Shown piece after piece: positions 1 to 6,700 of a DNA stretch of 12,829 nt. The translations under genes were made by a program, and so were the position numbers. The first letter of the stretch is position 1; the number at the start of each line of letters is the position of its first letter. This stretch comes from Thermodesulfobacteriota bacterium. Lineage in GTDB: Bacteria > Desulfobacterota > RBG-13-43-22. Below the pieces are notes generated by a model. That model ran no database searches. It had not been told where the DNA came from and saw only the letters and a program-made list of their open reading frames with translations. The stretch spans positions 1 to 12,829 of the forward strand of contig JALOOY010000006.1 of assembly GCA_025454185.1 (NCBI GenBank). Reading direction: 5' to 3'.

Positions 1-1986
1 GTCGTCGATCCGGGTAAAGGCTACGTGCTGGAGCAGGGTCCGAAGGGCAAGAAAACCTACCCCATCGCCCATGTCCTGGGCGGCAAAAATGTCTATTATT
101 TTCTGACCCCCCTCGATCGCGGCCGGCTGCAGACCCTGCCCGTGGCCTACGACGTGCGCAGGAAAGAGTGGTTTGACACCGCCGCCAGCGGGGTCCGGCA
201 CTTTCCCGGGCGGCGGCCGGATGAGCCGGTAAATTGGAAAGACTGGCAGTACACCTTCAACACGGCCTGCTACAGTTGCCATGTGAGCCAGCTCTCGACC
301 AACTACAACTTGAAGACCGACACCTACAAAACCACCTGGGCCGAGCCGGGCATCAACTGCGAGACCTGCCACGGCCCGGCGGACGAGCACATCCGGGTCT
401 GCCGGGAGGCCCCCAAAGGCACCGTTCCCAAGGATTTGAAGATGATCCGTGGGGGAAGTTCTTTTACTGTGGACCAGAACAACGCCGCCTGCTCCTCCTG
501 CCACGCCAAAGCCACTCCGCTGACCCGGACCTATGCCCTGGGAGAGCGTTTCTTCGATCACTACGACCTGACTACCCTGGAAGACCCGGATTACTATCCC
601 GACGGGCGCGACCTGGGCGAAAACTACACCTACACCACCTGGCTCATGAGCCCCTGCGTAAAGTCCGGGAAGCTGAGCTGCCTCCACTGCCACACCTCCA
701 GCGGCCGCTTCCGCCAGAAAAAGGATCCCGACGCCGCCTGCCTGCCCTGCCACCAGGCCCGGGTGGAGAAGGCCGCCGAGCATACCCGCCACCCCGCAGG
801 CAGCCCGGGCAGCCGCTGCATCGCCTGCCACATGCCCCTGACCGAGTTTGCCCGCATGCAGCGCAGCGACCACTCCATGCGGCCACCGGCGCCGGCTGCC
901 ACGCTGGCCTTTAAATCGCCCAATGCCTGCAACGGCTGCCATAAGGACAAGGACTCCGCCTGGGCCGATCAACAGGTCCGTGCCTGGCGGACCCGCGATT
1001 ACCAGAAGCCGATCCTCCACCGCGCCGGCCTGGTGGAGGCCGCCCGCAAGCGGGATTGGGGCCGGCTCCCGGATATGCTGGCCTACCTTAGCGGGCCGGA
1101 GCGTGACGAAGTCTTCGCCGCTTCCCTCGTTCGAATGCTCCCGGTGATCGGGGACCCGCGGGTCATTCCGGCCCTGCTCCAGGCGATTAAAGACCCGTCG
1201 CCGCTGGTCCGCTCCGCAGCCGCCGAAACGCTTGGCCTGAACCTCACGCCCCAAACCGTGCCCATTCTCCTGAGTGCCGCCGGGGATGAAATCCGCCTGG
1301 TGCGCGTCAAGGCCGCCGCGGCCCTAGTCGGCTATCCGCGGGAAAACCTCAAAGCGGACGAGGCTAAACGGCTGGAAAAGGCGAACGAAGAGTACCTGGC
1401 CTTCATCCAGGCCCGCCCGGACCACTGGACCTCGCACTACAACATGGGCAACTATTATCTGAGCACCGGGAAGTTCAAACCGGCCATCGAGTCCTATCAG
1501 ACGGCGCTTAGGAAAGAGCCCCAGGCCGTGCTGGCCCTGGTGAACGCCTCCCTGGCCTATTCTCGGGCGGGAGACAATCTCCAGGCCGAAAAATCCCTCC
1601 GTCAGGCGCTGCAGATCGCGCCGGAAAGCGGGGCTGCCCATTTCAATTTGGGGCTGCTGAAGGCGGAGCAGAAGGACCCCAGGCAGGCGGAAAGACATCT
1701 CCGGGCCGCCCTAAAAGCCGATCCGCAGATGGCCCCGGCGGCCTATAACCTGTGCGTCCTGCTTTCCAAGGACCGTCCGGAGGAAGCCCTTGGCTTTTGC
1801 CGGAAGGCCAGCGAATTGCGACCCGAGGACCCCCGGTATTCCTTTACCCTGGCTTTTTACCTGTACAAGAAAGGAGAGCGTCAACAGGCCGTAAAGGCAC
1901 TGGACGCTCTATTGGAGCAGCACCCGAACTACCGGGACGCCCAGATGTTGAGGCGGGAGATAGCGGGATCCAAGGCCAGACCCTGA
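1..1986 (+). CDS. Multiheme c-type cytochrome with HEAT and TPR repeats (5' partial)
   Basis: The frame is open from base 1, so the true start, signal peptide and perhaps another heme site lie upstream. Numbering from the GTG at 25, seven CxxCH heme-binding motifs are visible at residues 82-86, 112-116, 156-160, 219-223, 239-243, 265-269 and 302-306, a spacing like cytochrome c554-type multiheme proteins. Residues about 368-435 look like HEAT repeats (GDPRVIPALLQAIKD, then LVRSAAAETLG). Residues about 468-636 form four to five TPR units, for example HYNMGNYYLSTGKFKPAIES and AHFNLGLLKAEQKDPRQAER. Heme attachment by this family takes place outside the cytoplasm, so a periplasmic or surface electron carrier with a protein-docking tail is inferred. 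The partner and redox substrate are unknown. It ends in TGA at 1984-1986, and the next gene is 421 bases away behind its own promoter, so it is probably last in its operon. Confidence 0.88.
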   Translation, partial: VVDPGKGYVLEQGPKGKKTYPIAHVLGGKNVYYFLTPLDRGRLQTLPVAYDVRRKEWFDTAASGVRHFPGRRPDEPVNWKDWQYTFNTACYSCHVSQLSTNYNLKTDTYKTTWAEPGINCETCHGPADEHIRVCREAPKGTVPKDLKMIRGGSSFTVDQNNAACSSCHAKATPLTRTYALGERFFDHYDLTTLEDPDYYPDGRDLGENYTYTTWLMSPCVKSGKLSCLHCHTSSGRFRQKKDPDAACLPCHQARVEKAAEHTRHPAGSPGSRCIACHMPLTEFARMQRSDHSMRPPAPAATLAFKSPNACNGCHKDKDSAWADQQVRAWRTRDYQKPILHRAGLVEAARKRDWGRLPDMLAYLSGPERDEVFAASLVRMLPVIGDPRVIPALLQAIKDPSPLVRSAAAETLGLNLTPQTVPILLSAAGDEIRLVRVKAAAALVGYPRENLKADEAKRLEKANEEYLAFIQARPDHWTSHYNMGNYYLSTGKFKPAIESYQTALRKEPQAVLALVNASLAYSRAGDNLQAEKSLRQALQIAPESGAAHFNLGLLKAEQKDPRQAERHLRAALKADPQMAPAAYNLCVLLSKDRPEEALGFCRKASELRPEDPRYSFTLAFYLYKKGERQQAVKALDALLEQHPNYRDAQMLRREIAGSKARP

Positions 1987-2334
1987 CGGAGCTGGAATCC
2001 AGGCTTTCCAAAATTTCATCGCGCGTTATTATGGACAATGGGTGTTATTGGGTGTAGCAATGGAATTAGCATGATTCCTGGTCAAGGCCCTGTGGGTAAC
2101 GGGGGCAAGAGGAAATTGCAGCACCCTCTGAATGGATGATTCCTTCTCGCTCAACAGCGGGTGCCAGGCCCGCCCCAAAAAATAGCCCTGATGCGGGGTC
2201 AACGGGCGTATTGCCAGGTCTGATTCTCCGGTCAATTCACTGAATGCGGGCTTCGGCCAGAATCACCACTTGTTGCAGGATTCGCGTCTCGATCATCATG
2301 CCTCCCGGTTATCGAATCGATGCCGATTTTTTTT
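1987..2334. other. Intergenic stretch without a recognisable gene
   Basis: This gap separates the cytochrome from the sulfatase promoter. Composition drops from GC-rich to mixed. I found no frame with recognisable protein similarity and no convincing hairpin followed by a T-run. A short direct repeat GGGTGT-TATT-GGGTGT lies at 2040-2055. On the minus strand 2240-2299 reads as a 20-codon frame ending VVILAEARIQ, which resembles the translation of dispersed intergenic repeats in other genomes. I cannot test its copy number here. The left junction of the hydrolase cassette may lie in this stretch. Confidence 0.55.
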
Positions 2335-2364
2335 TTGACATTACATTAGTAATTTCTCTATTTT
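2335..2364 (+). promoter_or_regulatory. Sulfatase promoter with a palindrome in the spacer
   Basis: A perfect -35 hexamer TTGACA (2335-2340) is followed after 18 bases by TATTTT (2359-2364; 4 of 6 to the consensus -10) in a locally AT-rich stretch. Between them is a perfect inverted repeat ATTAC-ATTA-GTAAT (2340-2353), placed where a bound repressor would block RNA polymerase. Transcription would begin near 2371. The ribosome-binding site AAAGGAG (2396-2402) is 5 bases before the ATG at 2408. The regulator is not identifiable. Confidence 0.5.
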
Positions 2365-2407
2365 GAATAAACAGTTTGTACTTTATTTTATTTCGAAAGG
2401 AGCGAAT

Positions 2408-3958
2408 ATGCATCGATTTTCCAAACACTTTTTACTATTTGCTGGGATGGTGATAGCCCTGGTGCTGGTTGCCGGCCCGGTGCCGGCCCAGGATAAAAAA
2501 CCCAATATCCTGATCATCTGGGGCGACGACATCGGCGGATTCAACATCAGCGCCTACAACCTGGGGGTGATGGGCTACAAGACCCCCAATATTGACCGCC
2601 TGGCCCAGGAAGGCGCGCTCTTCACCGACTGGTACGGGCAGCAGAGCTGCACCGCCGGGCGCGCCGCGTTCCTTACCGGGCAGTCGCCTATTCGCACCGG
2701 CCTCACCAAGGTCGGGCTGCCGGGCGCTCCCGAGGGAATGAAAAAGGAAGACCCGACGATCGCCGGCCTGCTCAAGGCGCACGGCTATATGACCGGCCAG
2801 TTCGGCAAGAACCACCTCGGCGATCGCGACGAGATGCTGCCGACGGCCCACGGCTTCGACGAGTTCTTCGGCAACCTCTACCACCTCAACGCCGAGGAGG
2901 AGCCGGAGAACCCTGATTACCCGAAGAACCCCGAGTTCAAAAAGAAGTTCGGGCCGCGCGGAGTCATCCACAGCTTCGCCGGCGGCCGCATCACCGACAC
3001 CGGACCGCTGACCAGGAAGCGGATGGAAACGATCGACGAGGAAGTCACCGCCAAAGCGCTCGACTTCATGGAGCGCGCGAAGAAGGCCGACAAGCCCTTC
3101 TTCCTCTGGTGGAACTCCACCCGCATGCACATCTGGACCCATCTCAAGCCCGAATCCCAGGGCAAGACCGGCTTGGGCGTCTATTCCGACGGCATGGTCG
3201 AGCACGACGGCCACGTCGGTCAGGTGCTCGCCAAACTCAAGGAACTCGGCCTCGAGGACAACACCATCATCATGTACTCGACCGACAACGGCGCCGAGAC
3301 GATGAGCTGGCCCGACGGCGGCACCACCATGTTTCGCGGGGAAAAGAACACGAATTGGGAGGGCGGCTACCGTGTGCCGGCCCTGATCAAGTGGCCGGGC
3401 GTCATCAAGCCGGGCACCATTATCAACGACATCGGCTCGCACGAGGACATGCTGCCGACCCTGCTGGCGGCGGTTGGAGACTCGGCCGCCAAGGAAGACC
3501 TCAAAAAGGGCCGCACGGTCGGCACCATGACCTACAAGGTTCACCTCGACGGCTACAACCTGGCGCCAGCGCTGAAAGGCGAGAGGCCGTGGCCCCGCCG
3601 GGAGTTCATCTACTGGACGGACGACGGCAACGTCGCGGCGCTGCGCTACGACAACTGGAAAATGGTTTTCCTCGAGCAGCGCGGACACGGTTTCGACGTC
3701 TGGCAGGAACCCTTTGTGACGCTTCGGCTGCCAAAGCTCTTCAACCTGCGCAACGACCCCTTCGAACGCGCGGATAAGGAAGGAATGGGCTACCCGCAGT
3801 GGCGCATCGATCGCGCCTTTCTTCTCGCCCCCGCCGCCGCGTACACCGCGCAGTGGCTGCAGAGCTTCAAGGAGTTCCCGCCGCGCCAGAAGCCGGGCAG
3901 CTTCAACCTCGATCGCGTGATGGAAGCCGTGACCAGGCCGCACGGCGGCAGCAACTAA
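2408..3958 (+). CDS. Sec-exported sulfatase (arylsulfatase family)
   Basis: This 516-residue protein should hydrolyse sulfate esters outside the cytoplasm. The ATG at 2408 is chosen because AAAGGAG precedes it and a signal peptide follows at once: basic MHRFSKH, a hydrophobic core, and likely cleavage after VPA at residue 27. A TTG at 2363 is in frame but lies within the -10 region. The sulfatase fold is clear: metal ligands D40-D41 in WGDDIGG, the catalytic formylglycine site CTAGR (C81, R85), GKNHLGD (K134, H136), H241 and the TDNG motif (D293, N294). The active site is the CxAxR form rather than CxPxR; Cys81 must be converted to formylglycine by FGE or an anaerobic maturase not encoded here. 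Length is normal for the family. The natural substrate (aryl, choline, glycan or other sulfate) cannot be read from the sequence. The UshA-like nucleotidase lies 210 bases downstream and may be co-expressed. Confidence 0.92.
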   Translation: MHRFSKHFLLFAGMVIALVLVAGPVPAQDKKPNILIIWGDDIGGFNISAYNLGVMGYKTPNIDRLAQEGALFTDWYGQQSCTAGRAAFLTGQSPIRTGLTKVGLPGAPEGMKKEDPTIAGLLKAHGYMTGQFGKNHLGDRDEMLPTAHGFDEFFGNLYHLNAEEEPENPDYPKNPEFKKKFGPRGVIHSFAGGRITDTGPLTRKRMETIDEEVTAKALDFMERAKKADKPFFLWWNSTRMHIWTHLKPESQGKTGLGVYSDGMVEHDGHVGQVLAKLKELGLEDNTIIMYSTDNGAETMSWPDGGTTMFRGEKNTNWEGGYRVPALIKWPGVIKPGTIINDIGSHEDMLPTLLAAVGDSAAKEDLKKGRTVGTMTYKVHLDGYNLAPALKGERPWPRREFIYWTDDGNVAALRYDNWKMVFLEQRGHGFDVWQEPFVTLRLPKLFNLRNDPFERADKEGMGYPQWRIDRAFLLAPAAAYTAQWLQSFKEFPPRQKPGSFNLDRVMEAVTRPHGGSN

Positions 3959-3969
3959 GGCCGCAAAGT

Positions 3970-4032
3970 CAGAAGGCGGCCGGCTTTAAACCGGATGAAG
4001 TGATGGAGAAGCTCAAGGAATACCCCGCTTAG
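3970..4032 (+). pseudogene. Remnant of a second sulfatase C-terminus
   Basis: Just after the sulfatase stop, in another frame, 20 codons plus TAG (4030-4032) read QKAAGFKPDEVMEKLKEYPA. They align with the sulfatase's own tail, QKPGSFNLDRVMEAV at 3887-3931: QK, F, D and VME are shared, and about 29 of 45 bases match. There is no start codon or ribosome-binding site of its own. The simplest reading is that a tandem paralogous sulfatase once followed and was lost by recombination or deletion, leaving only its 3' end. Confidence 0.5.
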
Positions 4033-4101
4033 AAGCAGCCTGGACGCGGCGGAGTGCTGTAGCTTTAACGCTGCGCGACAATCCCTAACCTGAACCATCA
4101 C

Positions 4102-4138
4102 TGCTGCGCCCGCCGTTGTAAGACGGAGGGGCGCAGCA
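4102..4138. repeat. Strong hairpin between sulfatase and nucleotidase
   Basis: Perfect 10-bp arms TGCTGCGCCC (4102-4111) and GGGCGCAGCA (4129-4138) enclose a second 4-bp stem, CCGT/ACGG (4113-4116 and 4123-4126), with a 6-base loop. No T-run follows on either strand, so it is not a canonical intrinsic terminator. It ends 30 bases before the nucleotidase ATG. It could protect the upstream mRNA end, attenuate read-through, or be one copy of a dispersed palindromic repeat. Confidence 0.6.
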
Positions 4139-4168
4139 ACCAACCCAACAAACAAAAAGGCCACAACA

Positions 4169-6136
4169 ATGAAAAACGTAGCCAAAGAACCAACCGCAGC
4201 AGCGGATGGGAAGGAGACCTTCACCCTCATGTCACACGGGACAATCTCCCGTCGCGAGTTTCTGGCAGTCTCAGCTGCAGTCGGCGTGACGATCCTCCTG
4301 CCGGGAGGACTGTCAGCAGCCCCGGACGGGAAGAAGACTTTCACCGTTCTGCACACCAACGACCTGCACTCGAGCTTCATCGGCATGGGTCCGGCCGCGG
4401 ACTACACCCCCTTCAAACCCAACGACGATACGACCCGCGGTGGGTACGCCCGTCTGGCGGCCTTGATCGCCCAAAGAAAGAAGGCGCGCACCGCTCAGGG
4501 GCCGGTGCTCGTACTGGACGCAGGCGACTACAGCATGGGGACTCCGTTCGGCGCTGCGACCCGCGAGACCGGCTGCGAACTGCAGCTCATGTCCCGAATG
4601 GGCTACGACGCCACCACCTTCGGCAACCATGAATTCGACCTCGGCCCTGACGGCCTGGGCCAGTCTGTCGGTGTGGCCGCCAAGGCCGGCCAGGTTCCGG
4701 CGGTGCTCTCCTCGAATACCGATTTCTCAAAGCAGGATGCTACGCTGGCCGATCTCCAGCGCCTGTCCAAGGACGGAGTGATCCGCCGCTATACCGTAAT
4801 CGAACGTGGCGGCCTGCGCTTTGGTATCTTCGGACTGCTCGGCAAGGAGGCGCAAATCTACACCAGTGGCGGAGCGGTGACCTTCACCGACACCATCGAA
4901 GCTGCCAAAGCGATGGTCGCAATTCTCCGCGACAAAGAGAAGGTGGATCTGGTCATCTGCCTCAGCCACGGCGGCGTGGAGAAAGGGAAGGACGGGCGCT
5001 ACACCGACGGCGAAGACGTAAGTGTAGCCAGGGCTGTGCCGGGCATCGATGTGGTGATCGGAGGTCACAGCCACACCGAGCTGCAGGAAGCAATCATCGT
5101 CAACGATCGCACACCCGTGGTCCAGACCGGCAAGGAAAGCGCAAATCTCGGCGAACTGGTAATCACCCTCGCCGGCGGTAAACTGACGGTCGAGTCGTAC
5201 CGGCTCCACCCGATCGACGACACCCTGGCCGGCGATCGGACCATCGCCGCTGCGATCGAAAAGTTTAAGAAGACGGTCACCGGAGCCGTGTTCGCCTCCC
5301 GCGGTTACCGCATCGATCAGCCGCTGGCCCTGGCGCCGCGGGATCTGCCCAACACTTTCACCGACATCGCCGCCGGGACCTTCCTCGCCAACCTCTGCAC
5401 CGACGCCTTCAGAAAGGCCACGAAAGCGGACATCGGCTTCACGGCCAACGGGATGATGCGCGCCGGTTTGAAACGTGGGAAGACGGGGGTACAGACCGTC
5501 TACGACATGTTCGCCGTGGCGCCTCTCGGCGCCGGTGTGGTGGATACGACCGCCGGCAGTGCCCTGGTGACCGCCTACTTTACGGGCTTGGAGCTGAAGC
5601 ATATCCTCGAGTTTTTCCTCATGGATAACCCGGCCCACCCCGGCGAGTATTTCCCCCGCGCCTCCGGTATGAGGTTCCGCTACGATCCGTCGCGCCCGCG
5701 ATTCGAGGTGGTGACGGCCATCGAACTGGGAGACCTCGACCGCGGCTACCGCGCCATCGACATCACCGGAAAGGACGAGAAATTGTACAGCCTTACGTGT
5801 CCCCTGATGCTCGGTACGATTCTGGTGGCTATCCCGAAGTACACCAAGGGCCAACTGGCGCTTGTGGCCAAGAACAAGGCGGGTCAAGCCCTCACGTCAA
5901 AGGTCGAGGCACTCGATGCGCCTCGGGAAAACTCGGGTTACCTGCTGGCGCCGCCGGGAACGGTGGACCAGGGCAGTGTCGCCACCGTGGCGGGAAAAGA
6001 CACTGTCCGGGAGATCAAGGAATGGCAGGCGATCATGGATCACCTCCGCAGCCTGCCGATCAAGAGCAAGGGCGAATTACCCACGATCCCGGTCGATAAG
6101 CGCGCCGCCGAGGTCCGGGCGATCAGGGTGGGCTGA
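4169..6136 (+). CDS. Tat-exported UshA-like 5'-nucleotidase / metallophosphatase
   Basis: The 655-residue product resembles bifunctional UDP-sugar hydrolase/5'-nucleotidases, which release phosphate and nucleosides from extracytoplasmic nucleotides. A twin-arginine signal, SRREFLAVSA (R28-R29), precedes a hydrophobic stretch to about residue 48. The dinuclear-metal phosphatase domain shows HTNDLH (62-67), LDAGD (116-120), GNHE (152-155), LSHGG (265-269) and GGHSH (298-302), all key ligands intact. Residues about 380-580 match the substrate-binding 5'-nucleotidase C-terminal domain. ATG 4169 has only a weak AAAAAGG upstream. ATG 4229 (residue 21) is an alternative with AAGGAG at 4211-4216 and would still keep the whole Tat signal. 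Residues 11-20 (AADGKETFTL) nearly repeat residues 51-60 (APDGKKTFTV). It may be transcribed with the sulfatase, and a sulfate- and phosphate-scavenging pair is inferred. True substrates could be other phosphoesters. Confidence 0.9.
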   Translation: MKNVAKEPTAAADGKETFTLMSHGTISRREFLAVSAAVGVTILLPGGLSAAPDGKKTFTVLHTNDLHSSFIGMGPAADYTPFKPNDDTTRGGYARLAALIAQRKKARTAQGPVLVLDAGDYSMGTPFGAATRETGCELQLMSRMGYDATTFGNHEFDLGPDGLGQSVGVAAKAGQVPAVLSSNTDFSKQDATLADLQRLSKDGVIRRYTVIERGGLRFGIFGLLGKEAQIYTSGGAVTFTDTIEAAKAMVAILRDKEKVDLVICLSHGGVEKGKDGRYTDGEDVSVARAVPGIDVVIGGHSHTELQEAIIVNDRTPVVQTGKESANLGELVITLAGGKLTVESYRLHPIDDTLAGDRTIAAAIEKFKKTVTGAVFASRGYRIDQPLALAPRDLPNTFTDIAAGTFLANLCTDAFRKATKADIGFTANGMMRAGLKRGKTGVQTVYDMFAVAPLGAGVVDTTAGSALVTAYFTGLELKHILEFFLMDNPAHPGEYFPRASGMRFRYDPSRPRFEVVTAIELGDLDRGYRAIDITGKDEKLYSLTCPLMLGTILVAIPKYTKGQLALVAKNKAGQALTSKVEALDAPRENSGYLLAPPGTVDQGSVATVAGKDTVREIKEWQAIMDHLRSLPIKSKGELPTIPVDKRAAEVRAIRVG

Positions 6137-6174
6137 TTGGGGTTCGGGGGGAGTAGAAAGCAACCTGATGGATC

Positions 6175-6557
6175 GTGCGGCTGATCTGGGCCTTCCAGGC
6201 GGGCGGTCTGGGCAAGGGGCTGCTGCTCGCCATCGGTCTGCTGACCCTGCTGGCCGGGCTCGCCCTGTTGGCCCATCCGCTGTTCGCCGCCGGCGTGCTG
6301 ACCATCCTGCTGGCGGTCTACTTTATTCTCGACGGCATCGGGGAGTTGGCCGCCGGGATCCGACTGCGCCCGGCTGACGGCTGGGGCTGGCTGCTTTTCG
6401 GAGGGATCGTCTCCATCCTGCTCGGCCTGATGATCTGGGGTCAGTTCCCACTCTCCGGCCTGTGGGCCGTCGGCATCCTGCTGGGCATCAAGCTGTTCTT
6501 CATCGGCTTGATCTGGTCACAGCCGGTTCGGCGGTGCGTTCGATCGCCAAAAAGTAG
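6175..6557 (+). pseudogene. HdeD-family (DUF308) membrane protein, 5'-truncated and frameshifted
   Basis: From GTG 6175 the frame encodes about four hydrophobic segments typical of the later part of HdeD/DUF308 acid-resistance proteins (LLLAIGLLTLLAGLALLAHP, then GWGWLLFGGIVSILLGLMIW and LWAVGILLGIKLFFIG). These proteins are usually near 190 residues with six helices; here the first two helices are missing. An in-frame TGA at 6166 and the nucleotidase end at 6136 leave no room for them. Near 6508-6512 the reading shifts: the family-like tail DLVTAGSAVRSIAKK with stop TAG (6555-6557) lies in the -1 frame, as if one base were lost. The unshifted frame runs on to 6606 with unrelated residues. 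There is no good ribosome-binding site. It is probably non-functional, though the single-base shift could be a sequencing error. Confidence 0.75.
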
Positions 6558-6621
6558 AGAGAGGCTCGTGATCGGTTCAGCCAATCCCGGCATTCGGCAG
6601 GATTAAATCCGGATATTTTTC

Positions 6622-6663
6622 TTGACGGCTAGGGGGAAAACCGGTAATAATTATGACCGGTTT
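6622..6663 (+). promoter_or_regulatory. Promoter and palindromic operator of the first ATPase gene
   Basis: TTGACG (6622-6627) and AATAAT (6646-6651), 18 bases apart, each match the sigma-70 consensus at 5 of 6 positions. A perfect inverted repeat AAACCGGT (6638-6645) / ACCGGTTT (6656-6663) flanks the -10 hexamer with a 10-base loop. Two more CCGG sites follow at 6675 and 6687 in the leader. The expected transcription start near 6658 falls after the ATG at 6653, which supports ATG 6701 as the translation start. A repressor binding the palindrome is inferred. Confidence 0.6.
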
Positions 6664-6700
6664 GGCCTTATTGACCGGAATCGCAACCGGGAGGGCTCGC

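Noticed and set aside
2029..2235. Minus-strand 68-codon frame in the intergenic stretch
   Set aside because: No similarity I recognise, no convincing ribosome-binding site and no codon bias, so I do not call a gene.
2240..2299. Minus-strand 20-codon frame ending VVILAEARIQ
   Set aside because: It resembles translated dispersed repeats rather than a gene. Copy number cannot be tested from one window, so I do not annotate a repeat.
2363..2407. TTG start at 2363 extending the sulfatase by 15 residues
   Set aside because: It lies within the promoter -10 region, has no ribosome-binding site and would bury the signal peptide. ATG 2408 has AAAGGAG and an immediate signal peptide.
2435..3943. Minus-strand open frame of 502 codons opposite the sulfatase
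   Set aside because: It is the mirror of a GC-rich gene, with low-complexity Val/Ala/Gly/Arg content, no recognisable motif and no ribosome-binding site. The + strand carries an unambiguous sulfatase.
4727..5887. Minus-strand open frame of 386 codons opposite the nucleotidase
   Set aside because: Same effect of high GC at third codon positions. The + strand has all metallophosphatase motifs over this span.
6579..6620. Possible terminator after the HdeD remnant
   Set aside because: The stem GCCAAT/ATTCGGC has a bulge and no adjacent T-run. The later ATTTTT follows only an 8-bp palindrome without a loop.
6653..6700. ATG at 6653 as the start of the first ATPase
   Set aside because: It sits inside the operator palindrome, upstream of the expected transcription start, with its nearest purine run too far away. 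ATG 6701 has GGGAGG at good spacing.
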